Notes: generated from the letters alone by a model not told the origin. A stretch of DNA of 64,000 bases from Pseudomonadota bacterium (GCA_029556915.1 JAKQIT010000146.1:1-64000); one strand, 5' to 3'; positions 9,901 to 19,137 are shown, counted from the first letter of the stretch. Numbers and translations are program-made.

Positions 9901-12157
9901 TTGGTTTTTCTTGCTTTTGGAGCAAAGCTAGCTCTAACACACGTTCAAACTCAGCAGCTTCTTTTTGAAATACACTAGGATTTAGTGTGACTTTTTTATC
10001 CGCTTGTAAGTGACCTACACAACGGGAAAAAGCGCCTGCAACACGCTCTACAAAATCAAGATGTGCTGGGCTAGGTAAAGCCTTAAGCTCAATAATTAAA
10101 TTGAGCAACTTTTCAACAGACCATGCCACTTTACTCATGCCGACTAAACCTACGGTACGCCCACTTCCTTTAAGTGTATGGTACGCACGGCGCAAGTCTG
10201 CTAATGCTTCGCTGTCAGTAGCATTTACTGACAGTAATTTTAAGTAATTAGCGATATTCGCTAGCACTTCTTCAGCTTCAGCCAAGAAAATATCCTGCAA
10301 CTCATCGTCTAATGCTTGATCAGTCACTTCTTCAGTAAAGTCATTATCAGTAGGTGCGCTAACAATTGTCGGCGTTTGTTCACCCACAGGCACTATAGCT
10401 TCAGAAACATCTTCTACTTTCTGCTCCGCATCAAATTGCGTGAGCGAGACATCTTCTACAGCCAGACCCAATTCTTTTGCACGCTCTTGCATCCTGTTTA
10501 CAGCATCTGCTAAGGCCTGTTGTGCTTCAGCACGCACATTTGGCATCGCCTCAGCGTATAAGCCCAACATACTTAAGCTTTCAGCGACCAACTCAAAATT
10601 ATTGATGTCAGTTTTACCCACATTTTTTTTAAAATACGCCACAAATGCTGTACTTAGGGTGGCAATAGATTTAGGCGCTGCTAACTCAAGCATATCAAAT
10701 GCGGCCAACACTTGCTGTAACGGTGTTTCAGCATCTACTAGTACACTGGCATCATCTGGGTTTCTAAAAAAGCCATCTAATGCTTTTTCGACTTGTTGTA
10801 GCGCTGCTAGCACTTGTTTAGCTACCGCCGCAACTACCGTGCCATCAAGTTTATTTTGATGTCCATCGCTATCAAGCGCTGGTAAAAGTGGAACGCCGTC
10901 TGAGATGGCGCGTAAACGCGCTATTTGTGTACTGACTTTAGTGTGTAATTCTGCATCTAATTGCGCATAATGTTGTGTTATAAACTCAACTAAATTAAGT
11001 GATGATGCAATTTCAATGGCTGATATTTCGTTAAATTTAGCAACATCGGATGCCAAAGATTGTGCCGTTGAGTCGAGCGTTACAAACAAATCAACCACAT
11101 CAGTTTGATTTAGTCCGTTTTGAGCAGATTTAATGTTTGATAATTTATTTACAAAATGGGTTAAATCTATAGATAAGTTTTGACTGCTTGCCATTTTTTC
11201 CCACGCATCTTTAATGGCAGGTAAATCAGCGGCAATTTTAGCCAATGCAGTAGTTTCAGAATCCGTGACTATATGACTTTGATTGGCTGCTGTGGGTAAG
11301 GCATTTTCCAGTTCAAAGACTTCTTTAATTTTGGTCAGGGTATCAGTATTACTATCACTGATTGCCACATAATAAAGCGCGTCACGTAACAATTGTGAAG
11401 GCGCTTTTGTTTCACCTTCAGCCATATTTCGCAACTGCTGATCAAGCCGTCTGCACAGTTTTTTTGCTCCATTCAGATGCGCAACACTGCTTTGAGCTAA
11501 GGCATCCATCAAGCCAGTCGCCACCCACCACAGTGTTTTTTGTGCATTTTTATGCTGAACCTGTTGCACGTTAGCTAGGGCATCACGCATGCGTGCAAGC
11601 GCACTTGCATCTGAGCTGCGTAGCCAATCTAATAGAGACTTTTGAAAAACTGTACGCTGCTCAGTGACAAAAATAGGCACTGCAAACTCTGCTAGAGATT
11701 GGGTAGGCAAGTCTTTAGGTGCGCTAAAATCGATGTCTGGAAAAAACAACTCAGTGATTTCTAAAACTTCACCTTGTGCTTCAACCAGTGGTTTTAATGT
11801 GTCAAATAACTGTGTAGGTCGATCTGGCAACCCATTTAATAAATCTTGCAGGTACTGTGAAAGTGTAGCCACTGCCGTAGATAACTGCGTCATTAATTCA
11901 TTTGTGACAGCAATTTCTTGTTTTTCAAGTTTATTGGTGAGCTTTTCAATTTCTAAACAATAGCGCTTACAGCCCTCTAGACCGACCATATCTAGCGCGC
12001 CACTCACTTGAAATAAGTGTGCAACTGTAAAACGCAAAGAGGCAAATTCACTGGGCTTATTTGCGACTACCGTAAAGCTCTCTTGCACTTTTTTGAGTGA
12101 GCGATCAATTTCATCTTTCACCCAAGACAAAGAGCCAGCGTCAAATGCTTCAGCCAT
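6983..12157 (-). CDS. chpA: ChpA: hybrid CheA-type histidine kinase with multiple Hpt domains and a receiver
   Basis: Central kinase of the Pil-Chp system that controls type IV pili and surface sensing; it phosphorylates PilG and PilH. About 1724 residues. Hpt-type histidines are visible in YHTLKGSGRTVG (near residue 662), AAHTLGSNAL (near 804) and LHTLKGSARMAG (near 1041), after a long helical N-terminus with further Hpt-like helices. Then come the dimerisation helix, the ATP-binding domain (LLRNAVAHGLE near 1317, DDGAGID, GRGVGLDVV), a CheW-like domain, and a C-terminal receiver with VVDDS and phospho-acceptor Asp in DIILTDIEMPRMDG near 1654. The ATG at 12157 has AAGGTG 7 nt upstream; the TTG 15 nt earlier is less likely. 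Last gene of pilGHIJ-chpA. Confidence 0.93.
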   Translation of the reverse strand: MAEAFDAGSLSWVKDEIDRSLKKVQESFTVVANKPSEFASLRFTVAHLFQVSGALDMVGLEGCKRYCLEIEKLTNKLEKQEIAVTNELMTQLSTAVATLSQYLQDLLNGLPDRPTQLFDTLKPLVEAQGEVLEITELFFPDIDFSAPKDLPTQSLAEFAVPIFVTEQRTVFQKSLLDWLRSSDASALARMRDALANVQQVQHKNAQKTLWWVATGLMDALAQSSVAHLNGAKKLCRRLDQQLRNMAEGETKAPSQLLRDALYYVAISDSNTDTLTKIKEVFELENALPTAANQSHIVTDSETTALAKIAADLPAIKDAWEKMASSQNLSIDLTHFVNKLSNIKSAQNGLNQTDVVDLFVTLDSTAQSLASDVAKFNEISAIEIASSLNLVEFITQHYAQLDAELHTKVSTQIARLRAISDGVPLLPALDSDGHQNKLDGTVVAAVAKQVLAALQQVEKALDGFFRNPDDASVLVDAETPLQQVLAAFDMLELAAPKSIATLSTAFVAYFKKNVGKTDINNFELVAESLSMLGLYAEAMPNVRAEAQQALADAVNRMQERAKELGLAVEDVSLTQFDAEQKVEDVSEAIVPVGEQTPTIVSAPTDNDFTEEVTDQALDDELQDIFLAEAEEVLANIANYLKLLSVNATDSEALADLRRAYHTLKGSGRTVGLVGMSKVAWSVEKLLNLIIELKALPSPAHLDFVERVAGAFSRCVGHLQADKKVTLNPSVFQKEAAEFERVLELALLQKQEKPKKEEVLIGGTRKLSLEFFNIFINEAQQHLTTLLEAQQALKEGDLELPSDASCRAAHTLGSNALAAGFNPTGELSRALEHWLDEHRVAWSAQHITLYGNVVRALDDGLTRIKALKNPKSARALILALSESTAKMQAEAAQQAELASLELEKEIQAAGIPLKQLKLKAGKAQKAPATVQQSEQATNEPQADSTPTEPAVEIEQPMPEEMAVAAEALALSAVVEPQILENVEVVKNASEDKLPATAADQELLNLFLEESRDLMPQVGRDLRGWRSNPHEVEYSDSLQRALHTLKGSARMAGLGTIGDSVHLMEDRVIHALRNNVNEHDFDEMFAEFDRIGYMLEDVSGVTKQEKLAEVAPLQKSKAAPATRNKDRQYQYLRMRADVLDRLINEAGEVSIMRSRMDREMQNFKQSSTDLTDSISRMRAYLRELELEAETQMQSRMSLLQEANESFDPLEFDRFTRLQELTRMMAESVNDVATVQHNLLLNLDQTDAALQQQNRMNRELQQGLMGVRMLPFATIAERMQRIVRQTARELNKRVEMTIEGESIEIDRGVLDKMGAPLEHLLRNAVAHGLESTAQRKKLGKPETGHIKLKISVENDEITLVVTDDGAGIDLAKVKQKAIEKGLLDAQQEVSDQALMAVIFEPGFSTADTISQIAGRGVGLDVVRSDIAALSGRIDVSNVAGQGAMFNIYLPVTLSVAQVVMARVGHQLFAIPSVMIEQVQKLKVADLANAYQAQHIVWSDREYPLHYFAKLIGDANLVAEQHVYTPIVLLRSGTYRIALHVDEILGNQEVVMKQIGTQLARVPGMIGATVLGDGEIVLVVNAVQLANREALAVGAVKATTFAPVVEKLRKIVLVVDDSLTMRKVLSRVLEREDFEVITANDGMDAIQKLQDTTPDIILTDIEMPRMDGFEFSRHVRDNSVTKNIPLIVISSRTADKHRNVATEIGVNAFLGKPVQDEELIAQVNALLKQ

Positions 12158-12205
12158 ATTACACCTTACCAATATTTAGTAATATCATCATGCTGAATGT
12201 GCTAC

Positions 12206-13945
12206 TTAGAGTTTAAAACCTGCAACTGAAGTACGCAGTTCTTCTGCAAGTGAGGTCAATTGGCCAACAGAGTTCGCAGTCAGTTGTGTACCTTCCGTTG
12301 TTTGTGTCGTAATCTCTTGAATCATCTGCATGTTGTTAGCTACAGTGGTGGCAGACTCAGTTTGTGCTTTGGTTGCAGTAGAGATAGACTCAATCAGTCG
12401 CGCCAAATTCACCGTAACTGTTTCTATCTCATTCAATGCCTGACCTGCTGCATCAGCAACACGTGCTCCCTCTACCACACCCTCGGTACTTTTTTCCATC
12501 GCAGCAACCGCACCCAATGTATCCGTTTGAATGGTTTTAACAATCGCACTAATTTGCTTGGTCGCTTCAGATGAACGCTCCGCAAGCCGCTGAACCTCTT
12601 CCGCAACCACCGTAAAGCCCCGCCCAGCTTCACCCGCTGAAGCTGCCTGAATCGCCGCGTTCAACGCTAGAATATTGGTTTGCTCGGTAATATCTGAAAT
12701 CAACTCCACAATTTCACTAATTTCTTGTGAGCTTTCACCCAAGCGTTTAATACGTTTTGATGTTTCTTGAATTTGGCTACGAATATCATTCATTCCAGAA
12801 ATGGTATTTTGTACCGCCTGTGCACCTTGGTTGGCCGCTTCAAGCGAACGTTGCGCCACTTCAGATGCTTGAGTCGCGTTATGCGAAACCTGTAAGATAG
12901 AACGCGTCATGTCAGTTACCGCATCCGTTGTTTGCAAAATCTGCTCAGATTGCGTTTCTGCTGCTGACAAAAGTTTTGTTGAAGTGTCCTGCGCTACAAC
13001 TGTTGCGCTTGTCACTTGCTCTGTCGCACGATTAATCTCAACCACCAAATCACGCAAGTTATCTATCGTGTAGTTAATTGAGTCGGCGATTGCCCCGGCA
13101 ATATTGTCTTTCACTTGCGCTTTTACACTCAAGTCACCGTCCGATAAATCACCCATTTCATCGAGCAACTGCAACACAGCCTCTTGGTTACTTTGGCCTT
13201 CTAGCGCTAATTGTTCAGTTAAGGCTGACGCTTGTTTAGCCTGCTTTCTACCTAAGAAGAACATCAAAGCTACTAGCGTAAGTGCAAGTAACAACAAGCC
13301 TATTAACACATTACGAATAAAACTTTGTTGAGAATCCAATAATTTCTCTTGCTCTGCTCTGACCGATGCCATCAATACACTATCAGCCACTTGCATCCCC
13401 TCAAAGGCAGTAGTCAGCTCTGAAAGAGGAGCAGACGCAGCGACTGTACCTAGCGGTAGCGCAGGAATTAACCTTGTTTTGGCTACTGAGAAAAAGTTAT
13501 TACCTGCTTTAATAACGACTTCTAGCGCACCTTGGTGCGGCGTACCATTTAACTTCTCTGTCCAATAAGCTGAGCGCTCTTTAAATAGAACCTCAAACTT
13601 GGCAGCATTGGCTAACGCTTGGTCACGTTTATCGTTATTGAAATTAGCTGAAGCCACATAAGCTTGGTTATAGGCTGCAAAGGCATCCACTGGATACAAA
13701 GGTGGAGGCAACGCATCCGCCACTAAATCCTGCTGCTCCTTAATGGTGTTATACACTGGGCCATTGACGCGAACTTGGTTAATTACCCAGAAAGCCAAAG
13801 CAGCAAACAGAATAAACGCAGCAATTTGCAAATAGAGTTGTTTTAAACCAGAGCCAGCTCCACTAGCAGCCGAGGCTCCCGCCCCTGAAAATTTGCTTAA
13901 TATTTGTTTTGGCCAATCTTTGATTGCTGATAAATTTAGCGCCAT
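12206..13945 (-). CDS. pilJ: PilJ-type methyl-accepting chemotaxis protein
   Basis: Transmembrane chemoreceptor of the Pil-Chp array, coupled through PilI to ChpA. A cytoplasmic leader is followed by a first membrane segment ([20 protein letters not shown], near residues 39-58), a periplasmic PilJ-type sensing region, and a second segment ([20 protein letters not shown], near 211-230). After a HAMP-like linker, the signalling domain has the conserved tip [20 protein letters not shown] near residues 417-436 and the [18 protein letters not shown] stretch. Length 579 is close to characterised PilJ (about 680) but with a shorter periplasmic part. It lies between pilI and chpA, 66 nt after pilI. 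Confidence 0.93.
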   Translation of the reverse strand: MALNLSAIKDWPKQILSKFSGAGASAASGAGSGLKQLYLQIAAFILFAALAFWVINQVRVNGPVYNTIKEQQDLVADALPPPLYPVDAFAAYNQAYVASANFNNDKRDQALANAAKFEVLFKERSAYWTEKLNGTPHQGALEVVIKAGNNFFSVAKTRLIPALPLGTVAASAPLSELTTAFEGMQVADSVLMASVRAEQEKLLDSQQSFIRNVLIGLLLLALTLVALMFFLGRKQAKQASALTEQLALEGQSNQEAVLQLLDEMGDLSDGDLSVKAQVKDNIAGAIADSINYTIDNLRDLVVEINRATEQVTSATVVAQDTSTKLLSAAETQSEQILQTTDAVTDMTRSILQVSHNATQASEVAQRSLEAANQGAQAVQNTISGMNDIRSQIQETSKRIKRLGESSQEISEIVELISDITEQTNILALNAAIQAASAGEAGRGFTVVAEEVQRLAERSSEATKQISAIVKTIQTDTLGAVAAMEKSTEGVVEGARVADAAGQALNEIETVTVNLARLIESISTATKAQTESATTVANNMQMIQEITTQTTEGTQLTANSVGQLTSLAEELRTSVAGFKL

Positions 13946-14010
13946 GTTTAACCCCAGTTTTTACTTATCATGTTATTTTTACAAAAAAATTACACCCAAC
14001 TACTAAAACT

Positions 14011-14526
14011 TTATATGGTCGGTTGAATAAACACCTCATCTTGAACCAACGCATCTAAATCTAACTCTACCCACTCATTTAAGCTTGCATCTACAAATGT
14101 GAGAGCTGTGTATAAAACATCTTGCTCCGCTATTTTTACTTGCATATCATCAAGATTACGCAAGCCTAACAGCCCACTCACCACCAGTGCAGACTGGGTT
14201 GTATGATGCGAATTAAGTAGCAATATGCGCTGATTAGCAGATTTAGCAGGTGCAGAAACACGCATCAATTGTGCCAAATCCGTCAAGTTGTAAAGCACAC
14301 CCCGCACATTAGCAACGCCTAAAAACCACGGTTGCGTAAAGGGCACCTGTTGAAAAGCTGGCACGGGCAAGACTTCGACGATTTCACTCAATTTAACGAG
14401 TATGCGTTTATCTCCCACCATGACACCTAAGCGTGAGGTTGATTCAGCAGCCCCTTGAGAAGTCGCCTCCTTCAGCTTAAGCAAGATTGCTTCTTGAAAC
14501 TCGCGTAGATTTGAACTTTTAGCCAC
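14011..14526 (-). CDS. pilI: PilI, CheW-like adaptor
   Basis: CheW-domain coupling protein that links PilJ receptors to ChpA. 171 residues; the CheW fold is recognisable from GVMVGDKRILVKLSEIVEVLPVP, the FTQPWFLGVANVRGVLYNLTDLA block and the C-terminal VSGLLGLRNLDDM region. It sits between pilH and pilJ, with 26 nt to pilH. The N-terminus MAKSSNLREFQEAIL is preceded by a helical leader as in PilI proteins. Confidence 0.92.
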   Translation of the reverse strand: MAKSSNLREFQEAILLKLKEATSQGAAESTSRLGVMVGDKRILVKLSEIVEVLPVPAFQQVPFTQPWFLGVANVRGVLYNLTDLAQLMRVSAPAKSANQRILLLNSHHTTQSALVVSGLLGLRNLDDMQVKIAEQDVLYTALTFVDASLNEWVELDLDALVQDEVFIQPTI

Positions 14527-14552
14527 AGCTTAAGTATTTTCTGCTTGATGAA

Positions 14553-14915
14553 TTACAGGGTTTTGATAAGCGCTAATAAATCAGCACTAACCACTGGTTT
14601 AGTGATACAAGCTTTTGCACCCATTTTTAAAGCCCACGCTAAATCAGTCGCCTGTGATTTACCCGTAATCAAAATCACTGGCACATGCGCAGTAGTAGCA
14701 TCTTTTGTTAACATACGTGTCACTTGAAAACCTGTTAAACCAGGCATCACTACATCCATTAGAACCAAATCTGGCGCGGCAGTCTTCACTTTTTCCAAAC
14801 AATCTTCACCACTATCCGCACCAGTTACTTCAAAGCCCGCCGTCTGCAACAACTCCGTTAAAAAGAAACGATCTGTTGCTGAATCATCTACTACTAGTAT
14901 GTGCTGAATTGCCAT
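14553..14915 (-). CDS. pilH: PilH, single-domain response regulator
   Basis: CheY-like receiver of the Pil-Chp system, proposed in Pseudomonas to act as phosphate sink or retraction regulator. About 120 residues with the full receiver set: acidic pair VVDDS near residue 8, phospho-acceptor Asp in PDLVLMDVVMPG near 52, ITGKS (Thr switch), and KPV (conserved Lys near 104). The ATG at 14915 is chosen because it has GAGG about 9 nt upstream and gives the standard MAIQHILVVDDS start; a longer reading from 14957 would overlap pilG in another frame. Confidence 0.93.
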   Translation of the reverse strand: MAIQHILVVDDSATDRFFLTELLQTAGFEVTGADSGEDCLEKVKTAAPDLVLMDVVMPGLTGFQVTRMLTKDATTAHVPVILITGKSQATDLAWALKMGAKACITKPVVSADLLALIKTL

Positions 14916-14916
14916 G

Positions 14917-15363
14917 TTATTCTGCCTCTGAAGCGTTAGCTCTAGCAATAGCTGCATAAGTTTGCACAGCTTCTACTAAAGTATCTTGGGTAAAAGGTTT
15001 AGTGAGATATTGGTCTGACCCCACCATGCGCCCACGCGCACGATCAAACAGACCATCTTTACTGGAAAGCATAATTACTGGGGTTGATTTGTAGCGGGCA
15101 TTACGTTTAATAAGTGAGCAGGTTTGATAGCCATCTAAACGCGGCATCATAATATCTACAAATATTACATCGGGTTGTTCATTGGCTATTTTCGCTAATG
15201 CGTCAAAGCCATCTTCAGCTAATATCACCTTACAGCCTGAATTTTTTAAAAAAATTTCCGCACTGCGCCTAATGGTATTACTGTCATCAATCACCATGAC
15301 TTTAACTTCTGCAAGCTGATCAATGCTTAATTTTTCGCCCTGTTTTAGCTTTTCTTGTGACAC
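14917..15363 (-). CDS. pilG: PilG, single-domain response regulator
   Basis: CheY-like receiver at the head of the Pil-Chp operon; in Pseudomonas it promotes pilus extension. 148 residues: a polar leader (MSQEKLKQGEKLSIDQLAEV), then VMVIDDSNTIRRSAEIFL, phospho-acceptor Asp in PDVIFVDIMMPRLDG, LSSKDG, and KPF. The stop abuts the pilH start. The leader before the receiver is also present in Pseudomonas PilG, which supports the start at 15363. The 242-bp gap to the divergent FIST gene must hold both promoters. Confidence 0.93.
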   Translation of the reverse strand: MSQEKLKQGEKLSIDQLAEVKVMVIDDSNTIRRSAEIFLKNSGCKVILAEDGFDALAKIANEQPDVIFVDIMMPRLDGYQTCSLIKRNARYKSTPVIMLSSKDGLFDRARGRMVGSDQYLTKPFTQDTLVEAVQTYAAIARANASEAE

Positions 15364-15605
15364 AAGTAAGCTCCCTTTTTTTGCTTAGTAGCCGCATTTA
15401 TACATAAAAATTAACCAAGATGCAACATTAACTTAAAGTAATACATTAAAAAATTTGCTTTAACTATGTACATTTTGTAAATTTCATACAATAATGCGCT
15501 TTACAAACACTTACAAACTATTAATAAACTAAATACATTTTATTAACCAAATAAATCAAGTTGAAAGTTAATTGCAGGATTAAAACCTCAACTTTAGGAA
15601 AAAAG

Positions 15606-16757
15606 ATGATTGTTAGACAAGAGTTACTTAACGCAAAAGCTGCACTTAAAGATTTAGCAACCGCATCACCATTACCCAGCGCTAGTTTGGTAATGGTTTT
15701 TGGGGCGCGAGAGCGTTTTAATGATAGTAAGTTAGCATCGACATTAAAAGCGCGCTATCCAAGTGCACAGATTATTGGCTGCTCAACCGCTGGCGAAATC
15801 ACCGGCACAGGTGTGATGGATGATAGCTTGCAAATCACCGCCGTACAGTGGGAGAGAACCGTACAACGTGTCACGCATACTAAAATGAGCAGTATGCAAG
15901 ACTCTTTCGGCACGGGGGCTGATTTAGCACGTCAATTAAAATCCGATGAATTAAAAGCCGTCTTAGTGTATTCAGACGGCTTACATGTCAATGGTTCTGA
16001 GCTACTCGAAGGCTTTAAAAGCGTGCTGGGCAATACGCCCGTCATGGGCGGCATGGCGGGAGATGGCTTTAATTTCAGCAAAACGTTGCAATTGTTTAAC
16101 GACAATGTGGCTGAAGGCTTAATTATAGCTGTGGGCTTATATGGCAAACACCTGATTGCCGCTACCGGCGTTGGACGCGGCTGGAAACCATACGGCCCAC
16201 CCCGAAAAGTGACGCGATCAAATAAAAATGTGGTGTTAGAGCTTGATGGCAAACCTGCCTTACCGCTTTATAATATGTATATTGGCGCGCACGCTGCAAA
16301 GGGCTTACCTGGTAGCGGCTTAAACTTTCCACTCGCAGTGATGGAAGAAGGCAAACGTGATGTAGAAAAAATTCGTACTATCCTCGCCGTTGATAACGCC
16401 AGCAACAGTTTAACCTTTGCAGGCAACGTGGATGAAGGGGCAACTGTGCGATTGTGTCAATCAAACCATGATCGCCTTGTTGAAGGTGCTGGAGATGCAG
16501 CGCATTTAGTCACCAAACAAGCCAGCACCAACCAAACTGGCTTGGCTATTTGCGTCAGCTGCGTTGGCCGAAAAGGGGTAATGGCAGACCAAGTTGCAGA
16601 TGAGGTTAAATTAGTGCAGCAAATTCTTGGCCCACAAACCACGCTCACCGGTTTTTACTCCTATGGCGAATTTTCACCGCGCCCAGACACCACAGATAGC
16701 GTATTACACAACCAAACCATGACCATTGGTTATTTAAGTGAAAATCTAATTGCATAA
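15606..16757 (+). CDS. FIST-domain sensory protein
   Basis: Stand-alone FIST protein (FIST-N plus FIST-C), a family proposed to bind small ligands, perhaps amino acids, and often attached to or encoded near signalling proteins. About 383 residues. FIST-N is marked by LVMVFGARERF, QIIGCSTAGEITGTGVMDDSLQITAV and GNTPVMGGMAGDG; FIST-C by YNMYIGAHAAKGLPGSGLNFPLAV and CVSCVGRKGVM ending in GFYSYGEFSP. The ATG at 15606 has AGGA 8 nt upstream; a TTG 45 nt earlier is disregarded. No signal peptide or membrane segment. It is divergent from pilG, which suggests but does not show a role with the Pil-Chp array. Confidence 0.88.
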   Translation: MIVRQELLNAKAALKDLATASPLPSASLVMVFGARERFNDSKLASTLKARYPSAQIIGCSTAGEITGTGVMDDSLQITAVQWERTVQRVTHTKMSSMQDSFGTGADLARQLKSDELKAVLVYSDGLHVNGSELLEGFKSVLGNTPVMGGMAGDGFNFSKTLQLFNDNVAEGLIIAVGLYGKHLIAATGVGRGWKPYGPPRKVTRSNKNVVLELDGKPALPLYNMYIGAHAAKGLPGSGLNFPLAVMEEGKRDVEKIRTILAVDNASNSLTFAGNVDEGATVRLCQSNHDRLVEGAGDAAHLVTKQASTNQTGLAICVSCVGRKGVMADQVADEVKLVQQILGPQTTLTGFYSYGEFSPRPDTTDSVLHNQTMTIGYLSENLIA

Positions 16758-16804
16758 TTTAAAAAGCCCTTATTAAAACAAGGGTTTATAATTGCAATAA
16801 AAAT

Positions 16805-16834
16805 AAAAACGCGCAGTGCAAACTGCGCGTTTTT
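16805..16834. terminator. Intrinsic terminator after the FIST gene
   Basis: Perfect 13-bp arms, AAAAACGCGCAGT and its complement, around a GCAA tetraloop and followed by a T run. It lies 48 nt after the FIST stop codon. A weaker CCCTT/AAGGG hairpin sits just before it at 16766-16788. Confidence 0.85.
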
Positions 16835-16890
16835 GCTTTATGATACTAACAATCTTATCCACTAACCCACTACAAAAAAGGAAAAACACT

Positions 16891-17394
16891 ATGGCAAATT
16901 CAGTCACATTAAAAGGTAACCCAGTCGCAATCGGCGGCAACTTTTTGCAAAAAGGCCAAACTGCTCCTGATTTTCAATTAGCTGACGCTAAACGTAATAT
17001 GCTTTCACTCGCAAACTTTGCGGGCAAACGCAAAATTCTCAACATCTTCCCCAGCATCGACACCCCGACTTGCGCCACTTCTGTACGCACATTCAACCAA
17101 AAAGCCAGCGGCATGCATAATACTGTAGTGCTTTGTATTTCTGCCGATTTACCATTTGCACAAAGCCGTTTTTGCGGTGCGGAAGGCATTGAAAACGTGC
17201 AAACACTTTCTACTTTCCGCGACACAGCTAAATTTGCAAAAGATTATGGCGTACAAATTGTGGATAGTAGCTTGGCAGGCTTAACTGCGCGCGCTGTTGT
17301 GGTGCTAGATGAAAACAACAAAGTGTTGCATAGCGAATTGGTGTCAGAAATTGCCAATGAACCCAATTATGATGCAGCTTTGGCAGCTTTATAA
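16891..17394 (+). CDS. tpx: Thiol peroxidase (Tpx, atypical 2-Cys peroxiredoxin)
   Basis: Reduces lipid and other hydroperoxides with electrons from thioredoxin. 167 residues. The peroxidatic Cys is in [14 protein letters not shown] near residue 61 and the resolving Cys in SRFCGAEGI near residue 95, as in E. coli Tpx. The ATG at 16891 has AAGGA about 8 nt upstream and gives the standard [16 protein letters not shown] start. Monocistronic: terminator before, and a 3'-end hairpin repeat (17418-17473) after. Confidence 0.96.
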   Translation: MANSVTLKGNPVAIGGNFLQKGQTAPDFQLADAKRNMLSLANFAGKRKILNIFPSIDTPTCATSVRTFNQKASGMHNTVVLCISADLPFAQSRFCGAEGIENVQTLSTFRDTAKFAKDYGVQIVDSSLAGLTARAVVVLDENNKVLHSELVSEIANEPNYDAALAAL

Positions 17395-17417
17395 AGTTTA
17401 AAGTATCTTAAAAACAC

Positions 17418-17473
17418 GTGCCCTGCAAGCCTTATAGAATAACGATTCCAGGGCATTAAATTTTTCTTGGCGC
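17418..17473 (+). repeat. 3'-end hairpin repeat, copy 2 (after tpx; loop subtype B)
   Basis: Begins 23 nt after the tpx stop. Outer stem GCCCTG/CAGGGC instead of the common CCTCTG/CAGAGG, a compensatory change. Apical part TTAT-AGA-ATAA. Followed by ATTAAATTTTTCTTGG, the equivalent of the T-rich tail and CTCGGG end of other copies. Lies between convergent tpx and mazG-like genes. Confidence 0.7.
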
Positions 17474-17480
17474 TAATATC

Positions 17481-17834
17481 TTACTGATATTCGGTATATT
17501 TAGCATTACTCCCCCGCACTTTTTCAGCAGGGTATTTTTTGGCGTTCAAGTCAATTTTTTGGTTGGCGGCGTCAATCAAGTCAATGTTCAGCACCTCGGC
17601 AATGCGCAATAAATAGACAAAAGTATCCGCTAACTCATGGCTCACCGCCTCGCGTTTTTCGGGCGTGAGTTGCGTACTTTCTTCAGGTGTGTTCCATTGA
17701 AACTGCTCAACTAACTCTGCCGCTTCGACTATCATCGCCATGGCTAAATTTTTGGGGGTGTGAAATTGCGCCCAATCGCGCTCAGCAACAAATTGGTCTA
17801 TACGGATTCGTAAATCTGCTAATGAGTCACTCAT
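17481..17834 (-). CDS. MazG-like nucleotide pyrophosphohydrolase
   Basis: All-alpha NTP pyrophosphatase, likely house-cleaning of non-canonical nucleotides (dCTP-pyrophosphatase-like). 117 residues. The metal-binding EXXE...EXXD signature is seen as EAAELVEQFQW near residues 33-43 and HELADTFVYLLRIAEVLNIDL near residues 66-86. Single domain, no partner. The start at 17834 is ATG. Substrate cannot be read from the sequence. Confidence 0.88.
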   Translation of the reverse strand: MSDSLADLRIRIDQFVAERDWAQFHTPKNLAMAMIVEAAELVEQFQWNTPEESTQLTPEKREAVSHELADTFVYLLRIAEVLNIDLIDAANQKIDLNAKKYPAEKVRGSNAKYTEYQ

Positions 17835-17855
17835 GTTAAAACCCTTAAAAAATCC

Positions 17856-17927
17856 CCCGAGAAAATTTTATGCCTCTGCAAGCCGCTTGCAGACTGGCTT
17901 ACAGGGCGCCCCAAAGAAGTGCTTGTG
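17856..17927 (-). repeat. 3'-end hairpin repeat, copy 3 (after rlmL)
   Basis: Minus-strand sense, starting about 18 nt after the rlmL stop. Stem arms CCCTGTAAGCC and GGCTTGCAGAGG (one G-U pair). Then CATAAAATTTTCTCGGGGG at the 3' end. Loop carries CAGTCTGCAAGC rather than the common CAGTATCCATGC. Confidence 0.85.
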
Positions 17928-17945
17928 TTTTTAAGCTAAAAATAG

Positions 17946-19088
17946 CTATTTACGATTGCTGCCTGCCACCATTTTTATCTCAAATAAGCGGCATTCCAGC
18001 GGCCCGTTAAACAACGGCGTTTTTTTGCTGGGCGACAAGCGCATCAACTTAGGCAAACGTAAATCGTTGGTTAAAAAATAGGTGTTCCAGCCGGCAAAAT
18101 TGCGTTTAAGCACCTCGCCCATTTTGGGGTAAAGTTGCGCTAATTCTTCGTCTTCGCCAATGCGCACACCGTAGGGCGGGTTGGCAATCATCACGCCACT
18201 TGTCGCGGGTGGATTTAATTCGGTAAAATTGGTTTGCGCTAATTTAACGGCTTCCATCAAACCCGCTTCTTCGAGATTTTGCTTGGCGACACGCACCGCA
18301 CGAATATCCAAATCACTGCCGTAAAGCTGTTGAAAAGTCGTTGGCTTAGCTGCTTTTACAGCAGTATTTTTGATTTTTTTCCACGTATCAGACTCAAAAT
18401 TTTTAAGTTTTTCAAATCCAAAATCGCGCTTGAGGCCTGGCGCAATATTAAGCACCATCATGGCGGCTTCTAGTAAAAAAGTGCCGCTACCGCACATTGG
18501 GTCAAGCAAAGGTTGGCCTGCTTGCCAGCCTGAAAGTTGCAAAATTCCTGCGGCTAAATTTTCACGCAATGGTGCTTCAATACTGGCGCGGCGGTTGCCA
18601 CGCTGATACAGCGCCGCGCCTGAGCTATCAATATAATAAGTGTAGCTATCCGCCGTTAAATAGGCATGAATACGCACCGCTGGATTTTTGGTATCAATAT
18701 ACGGGCGCGAACCGACCACTTGCCTAAACTTATCACACACGGCATCTTTGATGCGCAAAGTGGCAAACTCCAAGCTTTTGAGCGGGCATTTAACGCCAGT
18801 AACTTTTACCATAAAATCATGTTTGACATCAAACAAGTTCGGCCAGTTAAGTTTGTAAGCAGCCTGATATAAATCGTCTTCACTTGTGTATTTTCCGCGC
18901 CCGACTTGCATTAAAACGCGCGTGGCTAAACGAGAGTGCAAATTAGCCCGATAACACACCGCCAAATCACCCATAAAACTCACACCACCATCGGTGACTT
19001 GCACATTACGGGCTTGCTGAGCTTTAAGCTCTTCACTTAACAGTTGCTCTAAACCACGTGGACAGGTGGCAAAATATTGAAGTTCCAT
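17946..19088 (-). CDS. rlmL: 23S rRNA (guanine-N2)-methyltransferase, RlmL-type (THUMP plus methylase)
   Basis: SAM-dependent methyltransferase of the COG0116 family, equivalent to the N-terminal RlmL half of E. coli RlmKL, which modifies G2445. 380 residues: ferredoxin-like N-terminus (YFATCPRGLEQLLSEEL), THUMP domain (about 45-155), then the Rossmann methylase with DPMCGSGTFLLEAAMM near 199 and the NPPYG catalytic motif near 300. The RlmK half is absent, as in many betaproteobacteria. Single gene followed by a 3'-end hairpin repeat. Confidence 0.88.
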   Translation of the reverse strand: MELQYFATCPRGLEQLLSEELKAQQARNVQVTDGGVSFMGDLAVCYRANLHSRLATRVLMQVGRGKYTSEDDLYQAAYKLNWPNLFDVKHDFMVKVTGVKCPLKSLEFATLRIKDAVCDKFRQVVGSRPYIDTKNPAVRIHAYLTADSYTYYIDSSGAALYQRGNRRASIEAPLRENLAAGILQLSGWQAGQPLLDPMCGSGTFLLEAAMMVLNIAPGLKRDFGFEKLKNFESDTWKKIKNTAVKAAKPTTFQQLYGSDLDIRAVRVAKQNLEEAGLMEAVKLAQTNFTELNPPATSGVMIANPPYGVRIGEDEELAQLYPKMGEVLKRNFAGWNTYFLTNDLRLPKLMRLSPSKKTPLFNGPLECRLFEIKMVAGSNRK

Positions 19089-19137
19089 ACGACTTTTTGA
19101 TTCCTAATATAATGGCGGCAAAATAGTAAGCTATATT

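Noticed and set aside
9000-9968. Long open frame of 322 codons on the plus strand
   Set aside because: Lies entirely opposite chpA, has Ser/Ala/Cys-rich composition typical of an antisense shadow, no ribosome site, and no recognisable domain.
14545-14727. Plus-strand open frame between pilI and pilH
   Set aside because: Opposite the conserved pilH receiver gene, no ribosome site, no similarity to anything recognisable.
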